Positions 1 through 12,608 of a stretch of 64,000 bases of DNA are shown one piece after another. Within the stretch, counting starts at the first letter, position 1. The number at the start of each line of letters is the position of its first letter. Source of the DNA: Varroa destructor. Its lineage: Eukaryota; Arthropoda; Arachnida; Mesostigmata; Varroidae. The translations under genes and the position numbers were made by a program. The notes beneath the pieces are model-generated. The model was not told the DNA's origin and did no database searches. It saw only the letters and a list, made by a program, of their open reading frames with translations. The stretch lies in contig NW_019211459.1 in NCBI RefSeq assembly GCF_002443255.2, forward strand, positions 4,029,669-4,093,668, given 5' to 3'.

Positions 1-74
1 TAGTCAAATCTACTAGATTGCTGGAACTGTTTGAAAAAAATCTGTATCTAAGCTGAATCTTAGAAGAGGCATCT

Positions 75-97
75 CTGCTGCTGCTGCTGCTGCTGCA
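75..97 (+). repeat. (CTG)n microsatellite
   Basis: About seven to eight perfect CTG units in an otherwise unstructured AT-rich stretch. No reading frame around it is convincingly coding, so this is a simple sequence repeat rather than a poly-Leu or poly-Ala tract of a gene. Confidence 0.9.
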
Positions 98-728
98 GTT
101 GCTTTCAATAACCTCATTTCAGAATTTACTTGGAGATTTGGGAAGATTCAATACAAAAATGTGTTGAATCATGCCTGTGAGAAGTTTGTACGTACTCTGT
201 CGTGGTGTTGCATTTATTCATCGAGTACAAGAACCGGGTAAAAAGTGGTAATCAGTTAAGACAGCCCAACTAAATACGGTGTATTCTCTGTAACGCTCGA
301 TCCTACAACGCATGGAACGTCGTTTGTGATCTGTAGAGTTAGCTTATATTTTTAACTCAAGCAATATGGATACTGCAGCCGCACAAGCTTTTCCTGATGT
401 TTAGAAGCCGAAACTCAAGAGGGCATGTATATAAAATAGTTACTGCAATACTGCGTCCGCACATTTTGAATCGAACGCGGAAATAGGATCAATTCGCTGA
501 ACGGCCATCTCACCCGGCCTGATCCATTCCTAACCGTTTCTTTCCTAGTAAGATTGAACAAAAATTCAGGATCGTGTAGTAAGCTATATCACAAGTAGAT
601 GCGATTCTAACTTGTTTTATCTGAAATTATAACTGTATCCTTGGTTGTGTGATGTACAAAACTTCTTCTTACACATTTTTTCAGACAGGAAAGATATACG
701 AGGAAGTTTTGCATAAACTCACAGTTTA

Positions 729-782
729 TTAGCGGTCTTTAACTGCGACGCTGAGGACCCCTAGTTCGATTCTAATGGTAGG
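729..782 (+). repeat. tRNA-like remnant, weak
   Basis: An AGCGGTCTTTAACTGC segment resembles a degraded A box of the Leu/Ser tRNA type, and a CTAGTTCGATTC segment follows at B-box distance. The stems do not fold into a cloverleaf. It is best read as a decayed tRNA pseudogene or tRNA-derived SINE head, one of several in the window. Confidence 0.25.
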
Positions 783-1260
783 GCCCATACAAAATAACGC
801 GGTGCTCCGTGCTAGCTTTTCGTTTTAAATACGCCCAACGCGTGTCTTATATGTATATAAGCGTCGTTATAATATATGCTTGAAAATATAGTCGACGGTT
901 TACGATTTGTTTTTCTTGTAAGTGTAGCGGTCCCACCAACAATATAATACAGCGCTAAAATTTTAGACGTGGAACACCCTTCAGCTTTCCCCTTCGGGGT
1001 TATTTAGAAATACATACATTCGTTAAGCAGTTCCCTATATCACACTCCTGCATGTGGGCATCATAATGCATCCTTAAACTCCGTCAACAGGATCGGTATA
1101 AAGAAATCTCAGCAGCTTGGGTGATCTGTCTATTATTTCTAAGGTATACGAGTGCATCTAATACGTTTATATTATTACACGTTATTAACTAATAGGAAAT
1201 CTCTAAGGCCTTTGCACATGACTTGCCCAACGGGCAGAAAGAGGGGCACATGCTAAATAC

Positions 1261-1281
1261 TGGCTGGCTGGCTGGCTGGCT
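1261..1281 (+). repeat. (TGGC)n microsatellite
   Basis: Five tandem TGGC units followed by non-repetitive sequence. No gene covers it. Confidence 0.85.
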
Positions 1282-1499
1282 AACTCCCTTCTTCGCTCGC
1301 ATAGTAAAATGCAAGATTGTTTAAAGGTTATTAAATCGTTAGTAAACTGTAACGACCCGTAGGTACAAACAGACGAGTGTCTTATCAACTGCACTTCGTA
1401 ATCTAAGTCGTCCGGTAACCGCTATGATGATACAGAACAATGCAGCTCACATAAAGCGATAGTATACTACGTGGTAAAAAAAAAACCTGTAAAATATTA

Positions 1500-2500
1500 C
1501 AGATGCTGGCCACGACCATGTCCACGTGACAGCTTCCTCCGTTTGCCGATACGGACTGCCATTTGAAGGAGTTGCCAGTCTTCCCTTGATCAGATGGTTG
1601 ACGTTCATGCGATACGGGTTGGGTGTTTGGTTAGCGTCTTTATCTGGCCGCACAGAACGGCCAAGAGGGCACTGGAAAGGGCACACGGGGGTGTGGGTCT
1701 GTGAAAGAGGGGAACAGGGAAGGGATGGCAAAGAGGGAGAAACAGGAACAGAGTATAGGTCTGTGTGTGGCTGAGGAGGGTCTTTGGGGGGGGGGGGGGG
1801 GGAGGCCGGAGACGTTGAGCTGCAGAGTTTTGCAGAGAGAAACCCGGCTGCCGCTGGATGGGATACTCCGAAGAAGGATCGGTCGGTGGGTGGGTGGGTG
1901 CATAGCCGAATGGCCTGTTGAAGAAGAGGCTATAGACCGGAGGAAACGACCGAACGGCCGTCTGTGGAGTGGAGCTTAGGGGTTAGTTTCAGGGGCAAAA
2001 ACGGGGTTGAAGCTTTCGGGATCTAAAGGCTGTGTGTGCGGGGGTTGCGGAAAGGGATTTTTCCCCTCCTCCTCCTCCTCCACCACCACTGTCTTCTTCT
2101 CCTCTTCCTCCTCTAACAAGGGCCACCAAGTGCCACCCGGAGGGGTCCAGCAGCAAGGAACGCCGAGGTGCCTTTCCTGCCACTACTGCTAGTTAGTTGG
2201 CTGTGTGTCTGTCCTCTCGCGTCAGCGGCAGCGGCACGCGCGCGAGAGGCTGAAGAGGCCGTCAGAGTGGAGCGGACAGAGGCAGCAAGACAGACCGCTC
2301 GTACCAGTGGGCCGCACAAGCAGTCAAGCGAATAGTGGTAGTTGTAGCAGCCTTGAGGGCGAAGTAAGCGCGAACCCGCTACCTAACCGAACCGGCTGAG
2401 TACGACGAAGATGAAGCCAGTGGTTGTGTCGTAGCTGCTACGACTGTTACGAGTATGTAGTGGTGATAATATTAATAGTAAAAATCATGATCGTCAAGGC
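1500..2500 (+). other. GC-rich island, possible 5'UTR or promoter of the gene starting at 2893
   Basis: GC rises sharply, with G runs, (TCC)n near 2064-2083 and CpG-containing words. It lies 0.4-1.4 kb upstream of the best start exon at 2893, so it is a plausible promoter and untranslated exon. A potential donor (GAA then GTAAGC) lies at about 2370. Short open frames occur on both strands but none is splice-bounded or recognisable. The regulatory role is inferred from composition and position only. Confidence 0.3.
1786..1802 (+). repeat. G17 homopolymer
   Basis: Seventeen consecutive G residues in a G-rich purine stretch that could form a quadruplex. The exact length in the true genome is uncertain, because homopolymers of this kind are often miscounted. 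Confidence 0.9.
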
Positions 2501-2892
2501 AATGTTGTTAAGGCTAGTGGTGCTGGTGATCTAATAAGTGGAGTGCGCAGTCAACCGAAGAGATAGTTGGACCGATAAGTTTCGCGCTCTTGACCACTTA
2601 TCTTTGGGCAAACTAGATCTATCCTTCGCTCGCAACCGCTCATAATCTAGTTTCGGATTTTTTTCAGTCAAAAAATCGTTTGTGTTTCCCCGTGGCCTTC
2701 CGCGGTACATTTCACTGATCGTACAACAATCGCCGGTCCTACAGCTTGTGCCATTTCTGCTTCTAAACTGTGGCCATAATTTGTTAGTGTGTGTATTTCT
2801 GTTCCCCCTTCTAGAATGAGCGAATAATCTCTGATACTCGGTCGACGAACGTCAACTGAGAACAACGGCAGGTATACGCTCACAACGATCGA

Positions 2893-2950
2893 ATGGCGCA
2901 GGATGGTGCTCACAAAACGGCCAAGAGACGTCGGGTTGAATACGTAGAGG
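2893..2950 (+). CDS. Start exon of an unrecognised, probably nuclear protein (exon 1)
   Basis: The frame opens at ATGGCGCAGG and encodes MAQDGAHKTAKRRRVEYVE, followed by one base of the next codon. It stops at a strong donor (GAGG then GTACGT), so the exon leaves in phase 1. The KTAKRRR cluster is a typical short basic nuclear-localisation signal. The GC-rich island just upstream fits a promoter. The exon at 6089 accepts this phase and extends the frame. I do not recognise the family, so no function is given. A 122-codon frame runs antisense across the same bases and is judged a shadow. Splice sites, phase and start context are seen; the nuclear role is inference. Confidence 0.5.
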
Positions 2951-5900
2951 GTACGTTTTGCCCATCCGTCCCCCCATTGCATTTTGAAAGGAAACGAAGC
3001 AGCTGCCATAAGCAATACAGTAAAAATACACCCCATCGTCTAGTTAATAACAAAGAAAACTGTTTTGTAAAAAAGTCTTAAACAGGCTGCGAGGGGTGCA
3101 ACAGAAGGTCAAAGAACACTTACTTAATTGCGTCTAAATATGATTTGAAGATCTGTGCACCAGTTTTTGCTTGTGATTTATTTGATCTGTTATTCTGTAT
3201 CCTAACGGGGTGATAGAACAGGACAGAGAACTGACTAGTGGGTTAAAAGATTGAGAGAATACTGATCGGGTTCACAGGCCTGTCCGCTTGGTCATAGAAT
3301 ACGCTTGGGAACTGCTGTTTAAATGTTGTTACGGCCAATTCGATTGTGTGTGTATGTATGTCGGTGTACGAACGTTTGCATTTACCCAGCGAACCAGCTT
3401 TGGCACCGAATCGCACTCACTGACTGACGACTACTCTTTAATATCTCTATACAAGTAAAATTAGCACAATCACGTGCATCTGTGAATGAGTACCACTGAA
3501 TTTTTTGACTCTGCTGTTGGAGGGAAAGCCATCAAGTTAACGCAAGGAAGGAGATATAGGGTGGCATGAAATAACTAGAGACGTCCGAACGGCTGCTAAC
3601 CTCACATAAATAAAGGACTGACCATCGGTCTAAACGCAGTTGCTGCCGCCAGCGCCATTGTTTCTATCGATGTTGCCCTGTGATCGATTACGCGGGTAAT
3701 ATATTTTTCGACAATAACCCGGCTATAGGGAACGAGTTAGAATGACGATTGTCGAACGGCCAGTGAAATTTGGAAACCAGACATTACAGTTACCGTTACC
3801 ACAGTCACGACTGTTACTGCCACGGTTTCTATGAAGATTTTCTGCCACGCGAGTTTCATGGCCAAGCTAGAGACAACAGGTCGAATCGAAACATCAGTAA
3901 ACGTCGGAATGTATTAGCATAGAAACGGAAGGGGGTTGCAGTTAGTGGTGTGTTGACGCGCCGCGTAGGGCTGGGCAGGGGGTGTGCTCCGCCCCACGCC
4001 GCCATCAATTATTGCTAATAAAATCTGCTATTACTGCTACTATTCCCAACGACAACCGTGAAGAACCGAATTCAACGCCGGCGACACCAGCCATACTACT
4101 TTTCTGTAAAAGAACGCCTAGTCGTATTTTCAGAGTTAACGTCTCAAGCGACGAGTCCAGCAAGTTCCAGACAGGTACACGTACAAGTGAACAATCTGAA
4201 CCGGAACGTAACTTACGCAAACGCAATAGAACAACAGTCGCAGCGTAACTACGACAGGATCATCTCGTTATAATTTGTACATACATTCGGAACGTGTTTG
4301 GCATTAGCGAATTGGGATAGCAATACGAACAACATGACGAATGCACTAAGTTACGCATAACAGCCCCAGGGCATAATTAAGCCCTTCATGCAATAATAAA
4401 TGACGATAAACAAGCGGCGTGCGAATGGTCGTCTATTCGTCATGTGAAAATAAATGGATGTTGTTTTTTGTGAGCCTTAAGTGTCCGACGTAAGTTCTCA
4501 CCGTTTGTTCGTTCGGTTATCACTGCATCATCAATCAACCACCATACGTCAATCAACGTATTCTGGAAATATTCATTGCTGTTTCTCATTTTTATCATTT
4601 GTGCACACTGTGGAGTTAAAGCGCACGTGCGGAACAAAAGCACAAACACACGTGCAATACATACAAACACATACACATGCAACGAAGTACTATGTCATAT
4701 TACGAAGTAGTGATAGTAACTGTACTAAAAAAATCGGAAAACTTCGTCGCTTTTTAGCAGCAGGGTGACACGAAGAAGTCATCTCACAACAACAACAACA
4801 ACTACTACGTCAAATTTAGAAAAAGGCGCTCAACAAACGAGGCCCGACGCTTCAACGAGCCGCTAGTTTCCTTATGCGAATGCACATCGCTATCCTACGA
4901 TCACAAGGTGAGAATAAGGACCGTGCACAGACGGGCAGAAGTAATTTTAAGGCGATATAATAAAGAATAAGGCTACAGTAAATGAAACTAATTGTCGAGC
5001 TAGACCGGAAATAAGGAAGGCTAGATGTTTTCTCTACCTTTTTTTGGGGGACCATCCTTTGGGCATAGAATTCCGACCTTCACTTCTCATCATATGTTTC
5101 ATTTTATCGTTAGAGAAGTACTAGCGGTAACGGTTACTTTGCAATTATATTTTATCAGCTAAACGCGTCTGTGTGGGTTATATGGGCAAACACTGCGCTT
5201 ATCCCATTGATGATCTGACACTGGTAAGCATGCTGGTCAGACCACATGAATCATAGGAGATGGATGAATGCCGGTTTAGGTAAGCAGCGATCTTAACCGC
5301 TGTTAGTCGCAGATTTTCGTTGCAGCGCACGAGGGAGAGTAAACCCATCTCTTATGTTCAAACTGAGGAACGGGATATGCTGAAAATATGACCTTTCAAG
5401 GCGAAAGCCAAGGAATGCAAACTCGATTTGCAGACTTGGTCGGTTAGTGAGGCCAGTCCTGTTAGCGAGGCTTAGAGGTGTGCAAAGGAAGAACGCTAGC
5501 AGGCCGTTCTGAATGAGAAAGGCCAACTCACTGCGCTGCTTTGCTAACAGCTAACCTAGCAGTTAGATGGTCGAAGTAGTGGGGGCAGTCAGCGGGGAGC
5601 TGGCTGCAGGAGAACCCCCCAAAAGAAGCGGTCGACGGGAAAAACGAGCTATGTAGCTTCGCTGTTCCCCCTTTTCGAGAAACGGCAGGGCCGACGATAG
5701 ATCCTTTTACTTTGTTTGCCCGATTAGCAGTCGGTTATCATGGCGGCGGGAACGATAAACCGCTGGCGTTTCTGGTGTCGGCGTGGACAATATGGTACTC
5801 AAAAACTTACCCAACACTCGCCCAACAGCTATTTTTGCTCCCGTTTAAAGCTTGCGGATCTGTGCAGTTCCTGTCATTTGAGAACTCAGCAGACGGTCGA

Positions 5901-6088
5901 GTTGGTGCGGGGAGGAGGGGACATGGTGTCGTTCTCTTCGCTGGCTATTCTAACGCCTCTTGGTCTAGCTGCGTTTCTTCTATGAGAACGTTGTCCTATC
6001 TGCCCCCAATGTCGTATCGATGTCCACGTTCCTTACCCTAATGGTTCTAACATTTCTCATTCCGCTGGTTAATTCTGCTACCTGCTAG
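2951..6088 (+). other. Putative first intron of the 2893 gene
   Basis: It begins with GTACGT and ends in a pyrimidine-rich tract with CTGCTAG. It is mostly non-coding and includes a GC-richer block at about 5300-6050. An ATG at 5740 in good context (MAAGTINRWRFW...) could be an alternative start but lacks a convincing donor. A short ORF at 3982-4248 is Ser/Thr/Glu-rich but not splice-bounded. Confidence 0.35.
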
Positions 6089-6176
6089 TGAATGAACTTC
6101 GCGAAGACAAGCAGCTCCTTTACACTTTGATGGCTTTCATAAATGGAAATAGTGCAGAGAAGCGCATTGGTGGAAA
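6089..6176 (+). CDS. Internal exon 2 of the 2893 gene
   Basis: The exon follows a pyrimidine-rich acceptor ending CTACCTGCTAG and is followed by a canonical GTAAGT donor. It takes the single base left by exon 1 (making GTG, Val) and is open for its full 88 bases, reading NELREDKQLLYTLMAF and then INGNSAEKRIGG. It leaves in phase 2 (AA plus one base). The peptide is hydrophilic with a short helical-looking stretch and matches no domain I know. Both splice sites and the matched phase are direct observations. Membership in one gene with exons 1 and 3 is inferred from the continuous frame. Confidence 0.5.
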
Positions 6177-7386
6177 GTAAGTGTCGCCGTAAACGGGCTA
6201 GCTTAGGATAATGCTAGTGAGAACGTCGAATCCATTGAACTACTCTAAGCAGTTCTGGCAGAGAAGGGATACCTGCAGCAGCTGAACGCAGCTTTCAAGA
6301 GCGAGGAAGTGGACGTAAGATAATTACGACTGTAACAGAACTGACAAAAAGTAGGCTAACAATAAACAGACTGATAAATAACAAAGGCTTCCCTTCATAA
6401 CAACTTACGCACTTCTTTGCCTACTCCCTGCAATCTATCCGCGTTTAGCCCACAGCTCTAGTACGATGAGAGCGAAAATTCAGGTCTAAGCAAACTTATT
6501 TCAATTACTATGTCATTTTTCGTATAATAGTGCCTATGTCAAATTAATCGAAATACGACTAGCTCGAAAACCGGGTCACCCAACAATGAGGTAGGTAGTT
6601 TTTTCTCTAGACCCAATTACACTATTATGGGCTTTAGTGTAGAACTGTCATTTGCTATTGGGAACGTGCACATACAACTTCATATATTTACTGATAGAGT
6701 CTAGTAGAGGTACAACAGTCGGGCATAATACCTTGCTTGTGCATTTTCAGTACGTTTTGCCGTTCATGAAGTGATAACTTCTATGAGCGGGAAATCACCA
6801 CTCGTTTACAATGTTGGTTCTATTAAATTCTAAAATTGCTGAATACTGAACCTAATCTGAGCCCGTATAGGATAACGTATCCAGTAAGTGGATGCCGTGT
6901 ACAGCCAATTACAATGTACTAATGCAGTCTAATGCAGTACCTGTCAGTAATGCCATGTATAGATGCATCTATTACCATGATAGGACTTCAAATAAGTATA
7001 TGTAGATCACGCAATTAAGTAGTGGAAAATCGTCGTAATATACAGAACGAAAGACGAAAAAAATAGCGACTTTTCTTAGGTAAAGAAAATTATAATTATT
7101 AAAAGCCTAATATTTAACCGTTTTAAGATTGCGCATACCTGTTTTTTATATTTTAAGAGACCCTATTACGCACGTCGATAAATTTCCCTTCTTCATCGAC
7201 CTCACCTTGGTTTGGCGTTTGAACTTCTGTTCAGCGACCACCGCCCTATACAATCATATTATACAAGCATAAAAACAAGTTTCGATTGGAAGTTAGACAA
7301 TGTGTGGCAGTACTGCTAGTTGTGTTGACTACCAGGCTAGCCAAATTTTATCATGGATTGAAAAAAAATTTAATGCGGGAGGGGGA

Positions 7387-7398
7387 GGGGGGGGGGGG
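7387..7398 (+). repeat. G12 homopolymer in a G-rich patch
   Basis: Twelve G residues preceded by a further G5 block. It is a short quadruplex-capable patch with no associated gene. Confidence 0.85.
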
Positions 7399-10300
7399 TA
7401 ATCGACAAATTCATTCTCTGTTAAGCTCACTCCTGCAAAGGATAGCCTTTCAGGACAAAAATATTACCTGTGAGAACCGATGCTTTCGTTTGTGAGTGGT
7501 GTTACAGCGCCACAGAGGACGTTCGACTAGTTCCGCACAAAAGTTCAGTGCTTTCGTCCGTTGACGAGTTCCGAGCTAGATACCAGTAAGCAGTGCGAGC
7601 GAAGATTTTCAAATTGCATGACTCGATCACTTGCACACCCTCAGGTTCAAACCAGGTTAGGTGAAGCGCCCGGCCACCTAACGGTAGTACCGTTGCTGGT
7701 GCAGAAGACTGGCTGTGCTTGGGAGCAAGGAAGAATGAACAGAGAAGCGGGAGAGAAAGGAATTTACCGTCTTTCATGCATCAATAGAGACTGATAAACT
7801 CGGGTAAATAATTCTACTTAGGCAACTTGATACCTTCGTAGTGGGCTATAGAACGTCGACGATAGAACGCCTGCGAAGCTATGGAGGACTTATCCTTACC
7901 CACACCTCGGTAAGGCCACAGAAATATGAGATCGGTAGGGACCGACTGGCACAAGCCATAATCAAATGTAATTGGTCAAATCAAGTGCTTTAAGCGATCA
8001 GTCGGACGTTGTGAGTAATAGGTATTACTGATAGCTTCGATTAAATATCGCGCACTATGGATGAAAAAATATTGAAACACTTATATTTTAATACGTTCAG
8101 TTAGCAAAAAGCACGTAATGATTTAACAGTAATCTTTGACGGAAGAACCATGATGATAAAGACGATAATGCTTGAAAGTATCTTGATCATCCTTTCCAGA
8201 AGACAATTATTGTGGTATCTCGATATCTATCAAGTCCGCTTCCAACAGAACACTCAAAATGGTATAATTCAATTTACATTATGAGAACACGTTTGTCATG
8301 TAACGGTAGCTGTGGCAGAAGGCTACGCGTAAGGTTAGCTTAGCGTTCATATATTGCCGAATTGGTCGGATCCTTCTGCGCGAGTAATCCTAAGGAACGT
8401 ACCTTACCATAAATTGAACGATTTTGGAATAATGGCTTAATTTAAAAAAAATTACGGTGTTTATATAACACTGGCTCAAGTCTCCCAAGCACATATATAC
8501 ACGATATTGTTAATGGCCTAAAACCAGCCAAGTTTCGGGCCATCAGTAGCATATGCGAGCATAGGTATTACTCAGTGTGGAACAATAGTAGATTCGAAAA
8601 CGTATAATAAATCTGTCACGGTCGTAGCGTATGCCGTTTTCACTGTTTCAACGTTAGCAGGTAAAAAGCTTCAGTTATCTAATTCTTTGCACCGAAACAA
8701 AAAAAACCAATAGACCCATCCATTTGACACGTTTGTAAAATGCAGCTCATATTTGATGATATATCATCCTTTTTTAGGGTTTGCTCTGTCCACTACAGCG
8801 ACCCGACGATCGACAAGTTACCATTGCCTAGCAAACATTCGAAGGGCTTCACTGCGTGTTGTGCGGTTGGAAACCTCAATATGGAAAATTGTTTTTTTGA
8901 GCTTAACGTTCGTTACTTGAACTGCTAGGTTTTGCTTCAAATGGCTGTCTTTCAGTAGAAGAACGAATTATGTTTACGCCTAGATTCCATTATCAAAGGT
9001 AATATTTCCTAAAGTTTGACCTGGCATATTTGCAAAATTGTACATGACGGTAAGTTTATATAAACTAAGCTATTCGATCCTGTATACAGCATCAGTTACA
9101 TCCGTATGCGTGGCCTTCGTAAGAACCTCATCATTACATCTTTAAAACGTATGCGGTTTTCCCTCTACAGTATAATCGTACTTCTTTTTTTTGCATTGCC
9201 TCAATGTAGTTACATACTAGAATCAAAGTGACCATCCATGAACGCATCGCAGATTCGAGGCTGATCTGATTGGCCTATCCATTTGTTCAGGGTATCTTTC
9301 ATGACGCATATCCTGCGCGGACTGTAATTGAATCTTTCACTATTATTGAGGTCCTATTTCAAATGGAAGAAGAAGAGATACCTCAATTTCCTTTATGGAG
9401 TAGACATATGCGCATACGCACATCTGGTCAGTGATTCGTATGGCTATGTCCGTTCCCGTCGAAAATACCAAGGAGCCGTTGATTCGCATTTGGTTATCTA
9501 TGATCAGGTCGTTTGCTCTAGCGTCAGAATTACACCAGACACCTATCGCTTGATTAGACCCATCGAATTATTAGTGTTAATGTGTAGAATAGAGTAGGTG
9601 TTACTCAATTGATGGTCATTGATTCACAGCAAATAGTGGTAAAATAGATTGTCTTGAAGTGTCGCGGTGGTCGTCACTATCCGACGGGTGGAAACTTCAA
9701 TATAACTTGAACAAATACCCAGTTCTATGGCTGAGAATATTTAGTTATTTGTGAATATATGACTGTATCTATCTTGCATAGTAGCTTGGCTTAAATGCAC
9801 GTTGACACAAAGAGTGATGATTAAAGCCAAGTTCTTTATCTGTCCAGTTAGACACCTGACGCGGATGATTAGTTCAACTAGCGGCTTAACTTCGTAACAA
9901 CTAAAAGTCTCTCCATACAAACTTACCGCGCAGAACATGTATGCATGCATAACGACACATTGTTGCGGCCAAATGGGATATTAACGCTTATTCTAGCCAG
10001 TATTCTTCGTTCGCTTCAATATCTATTCAACCGCTGTCTATTTGGTAACTTATTTCTCTTCAGAACGAAGATCGTTAATCGTGCCATATTAAACAATACG
10101 AAATAGCTTTATTCCATTCGAACAGCGTTTGCCGCCGACGAATCCTATACACATCCGATATGACTAGTAGCTTCCGCGACATTGCCCGCATTGGCTGTAC
10201 CCGAAACGAAAGTGCGACCAGAAGGAGGAAAAAAGGCCAGTCCAAACTGATGCGCAAGGACTTTCGCGAATTAGAAGTTGTACTTGCTGTTACTGTACTA

Positions 10301-10818
10301 GCAGAAGTAGCGGTATAGGGTATAGTCGCGTGCCCCAGTTCCTGCAATCGATCCGTTCTCGTCTTCCCCACGCCCTTTGGTGCCTTGCCTCCGTTGGTTG
10401 GCTAGCCGCGTGGCTGCTCTTTTCGTCCCTGCGCAGGGAACTCTACGAGCCAAAAACTTTATGGCGCCCCTTGCGCTCCCGGGCCTCAGTTCACGTTCGT
10501 CTAATGACACAGCACCGATAGTCCGCTACCCTACCCAACGCATCGCCCACAGCGCTCAGAATTGCCTTTTCATTCCCGAAACAGCGGCAGCGGCGACACG
10601 ACTTGATCCACAGTAAGGCCATCGTTCTTTGTTTTCCTGTAATATCCCTCTCCTTATTTTACATCCCGTTTCCTGCCTCGTCTATAATAACTGATCGACC
10701 CCGGTCTGCTCTCTTTTAGTCGCCCTGTCGCGAACCCTACCGTAGTCCTTTCCAACCTTTCCCAACAACACATCTTGGTAGCATTGTTCGCAGATAGGAC
10801 GTTCAAGTAACTTCTCTT

Positions 10819-11130
10819 TCAACCATCCCTGCTAGAGAGGCGAAGCACTCTCAGATGGCGTTCGCACGGGGAAGCGTTTCCGGAAGCGACAATGGGTCGC
10901 CAGTGATCAGTATGGCGTGTTATATAGATCGCTCGGTGAGGGTCATGCACTGGGGCCATACGATAGGAAGCATAATAGTGAGAATAGCCAAACTGCAGCT
11001 TTGCGTCGCTCCACATGACTTCTAGGTTCTCTGAAAAGGCAGCGCTCGTACATTGTGCACGTATCACATATCCGACGAAAATGAGTAAAACTGCAATTGA
11101 GCAAGGGGATGGCCCAGGTAGAAGGCTCAC
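10819..11130 (-). other. Open frame of about 100 codons, possibly chance
   Basis: The minus frame is open from 11130 to a stop at 10819 but starts with GTG, so it would have to be an exon rather than a complete gene. A pyrimidine-rich acceptor (GCCTTTTCAG) lies inside it, after which the frame reads NLEVMWSDAKLQFGYS and continues in hydrophilic sequence to the stop. No family is recognised. Terminal exon or chance are both possible, and chance is more likely. Confidence 0.15.
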
Positions 11131-11167
11131 ACTACGAAGCCTTTAAGGAGCCATCAACACTAGCAGG

Positions 11168-11686
11168 GTGAGCGTGAGGATAACAATGCGGGCTCCCTCG
11201 ACTGCGACTTTCTTTCTCTATCTCTCTGGTGAGCTATCGTTCGGCGTAAATCCGAAAACCAATTACAACTCTACATCTGCCCGTCTCGCTTTCCTTCTCT
11301 CTCGCAAACGTTATTCGACCTGGATCCACATGCCAACCTGTGCTGCTCTATACTTCTGCACACCGCTGCGACGCCACTTTGCATTGAGTAGCACCCCTGA
11401 TGACAGTGACGTAAGCGGGCTCTATACCACGGCAAATGACAACGAGATCGCTACTGCTGCTGCTGCTGCCGCTGCAGGGCTATCGGTCTGTTTGCAGAAA
11501 CATCTCGGTGCTGTACCCACCACCATCACCATCCCTAACCTATCTGTCACGAGGAGGCTAATGGGAGCCTTAGAAGGCGAGGGGTTTACGCAGCAGAAAG
11601 CATCGGAGATCTCTCGCTACACGTCATGGATCACAGGACACTACGAAGAGGTCGGGGAAGAGCATCCAGGTGTGAAATTGTCGTAA
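11168..11686 (+). other. 172-codon open frame with poly-Ala tract, probably chance
   Basis: The frame is long for the window but starts with GTG and has an Ala run encoded by a (GCT)n microsatellite at about 11457-11475. The remainder has no domain character. A sub-segment from the ATG at 11186 to a GTGAGC donor at about 11231 would give a short hydrophobic leader, which is an alternative reading. I see no partner exon. Confidence 0.15.
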
Positions 11687-12552
11687 TGCCTCTTCTGACC
11701 CCGCTCCCTACCTGACTGCCTCTTCGATCCCTTTTTACTCCCATATACCTGTGATTCCTAAATGCTGAGTGCTCCTCGGCCACATTGAGCACTGACTGTG
11801 TGCTCGAGTACATTTCGGATACTGAACCCTAGCACTGCTTGGAAACCCATCGAGTAATTCTGTACCCTACATCCGCAAGCGGCATAAGGATGCACTACAA
11901 AACATACGAGGAACACAGGAATCGCAGTCGGCAACGCTCGATCACCTTACGGCCGACTTCAGGCTTGTAGGCTGATATTTATGCACTATACAGAGCTGGA
12001 AAAATGCAGCAAATAATCAACAGTTGAAATCGGCCAAAGTTTGACATCATGTTTTCCGGGAGTCAAATGTAGAGTGGGATCTCTTGCTTGTTCAAACGCT
12101 TCCTACCCTCCAAAATGCGTAGCCATCCGAAAACACGTGCGTATTCTCCCTTCAAGGATTGACACGTTCTCTCAGCGAGTCCGTTACGCAATGTCTGCAG
12201 CGTGACGTTTGCTTCCATTCTAATAAGTAGCCAAACGCATTTTATTACCCTTCGTTCGCGCGCAGTTCTCGTCACTGGGTTCACATACGTTGCCAACCAT
12301 TCCATTGCCTACCGGACTACTGCCATTTTGATAACTCTGTATAAACGTTTCTGCATAGCGCTGCCCCTCGTCGTAAACATGATCTAGCTGAGCGCGAGTT
12401 ATTTTTGCGGCAGTAAAACGGACCACGAAGAAATTCAATGAACGGTTTGTGTCGTGAGCTATTCCGATGTCGAACCCAAAAGAATACCTAATCTAATGCG
12501 ATGCAAACGAACACAGGATGTCAAATGTACGACAACTTCATGCAATATATAT

Positions 12553-12608
12553 GTTGTTTCTATACAATATCGCTATGCGGATCGATAGCGATACTGTATA
12601 GAAACAAC
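12553..12608. other. Hairpin, 24-nt arms, single mismatch
   Basis: Two 24-base arms (12553-12576 and 12585-12608) are complementary at 23 of 24 positions, around an 8-base loop. The exception is an A opposite a C. The size resembles the upper stem of a microRNA precursor, but there is no lower-stem extension outside the arms. Alternatives are a small inverted-repeat relic or a cruciform site. Confidence 0.8.

Larger units (their letters stand above)
1..1200. other. Non-coding AT-rich left edge
   Basis: Nothing in this stretch reads as a gene. It holds a short CTG array near its start and a weak tRNA-like remnant near 729-782. No splice-bounded open segment was seen on either strand. Confidence 0.5.

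Noticed and set aside
2668..3036. 122-codon minus frame antisense to the start exon at 2893
   Set aside because: It has no recognisable domain, and the plus strand here has a start, a nuclear-type peptide and a strong phase-compatible donor.
4000..4248. Ser/Thr/Glu-rich plus ORF resembling a disordered protein
   Set aside because: No start context or flanking splice sites, and an overlapping frame is equally open.
5265..5330. Possible tRNA (CAGCG stem with ATCTTAAC loop, then a T-arm-like segment)
   Set aside because: The loop is 8 nt, the T loop lacks TTCRANY, and no acceptor stem pairs.
6587..6600. TGAGGTAGGTAGTT, similar to the start of let-7
   Set aside because: It departs from let-7 after the eighth base and the surrounding sequence forms no hairpin.
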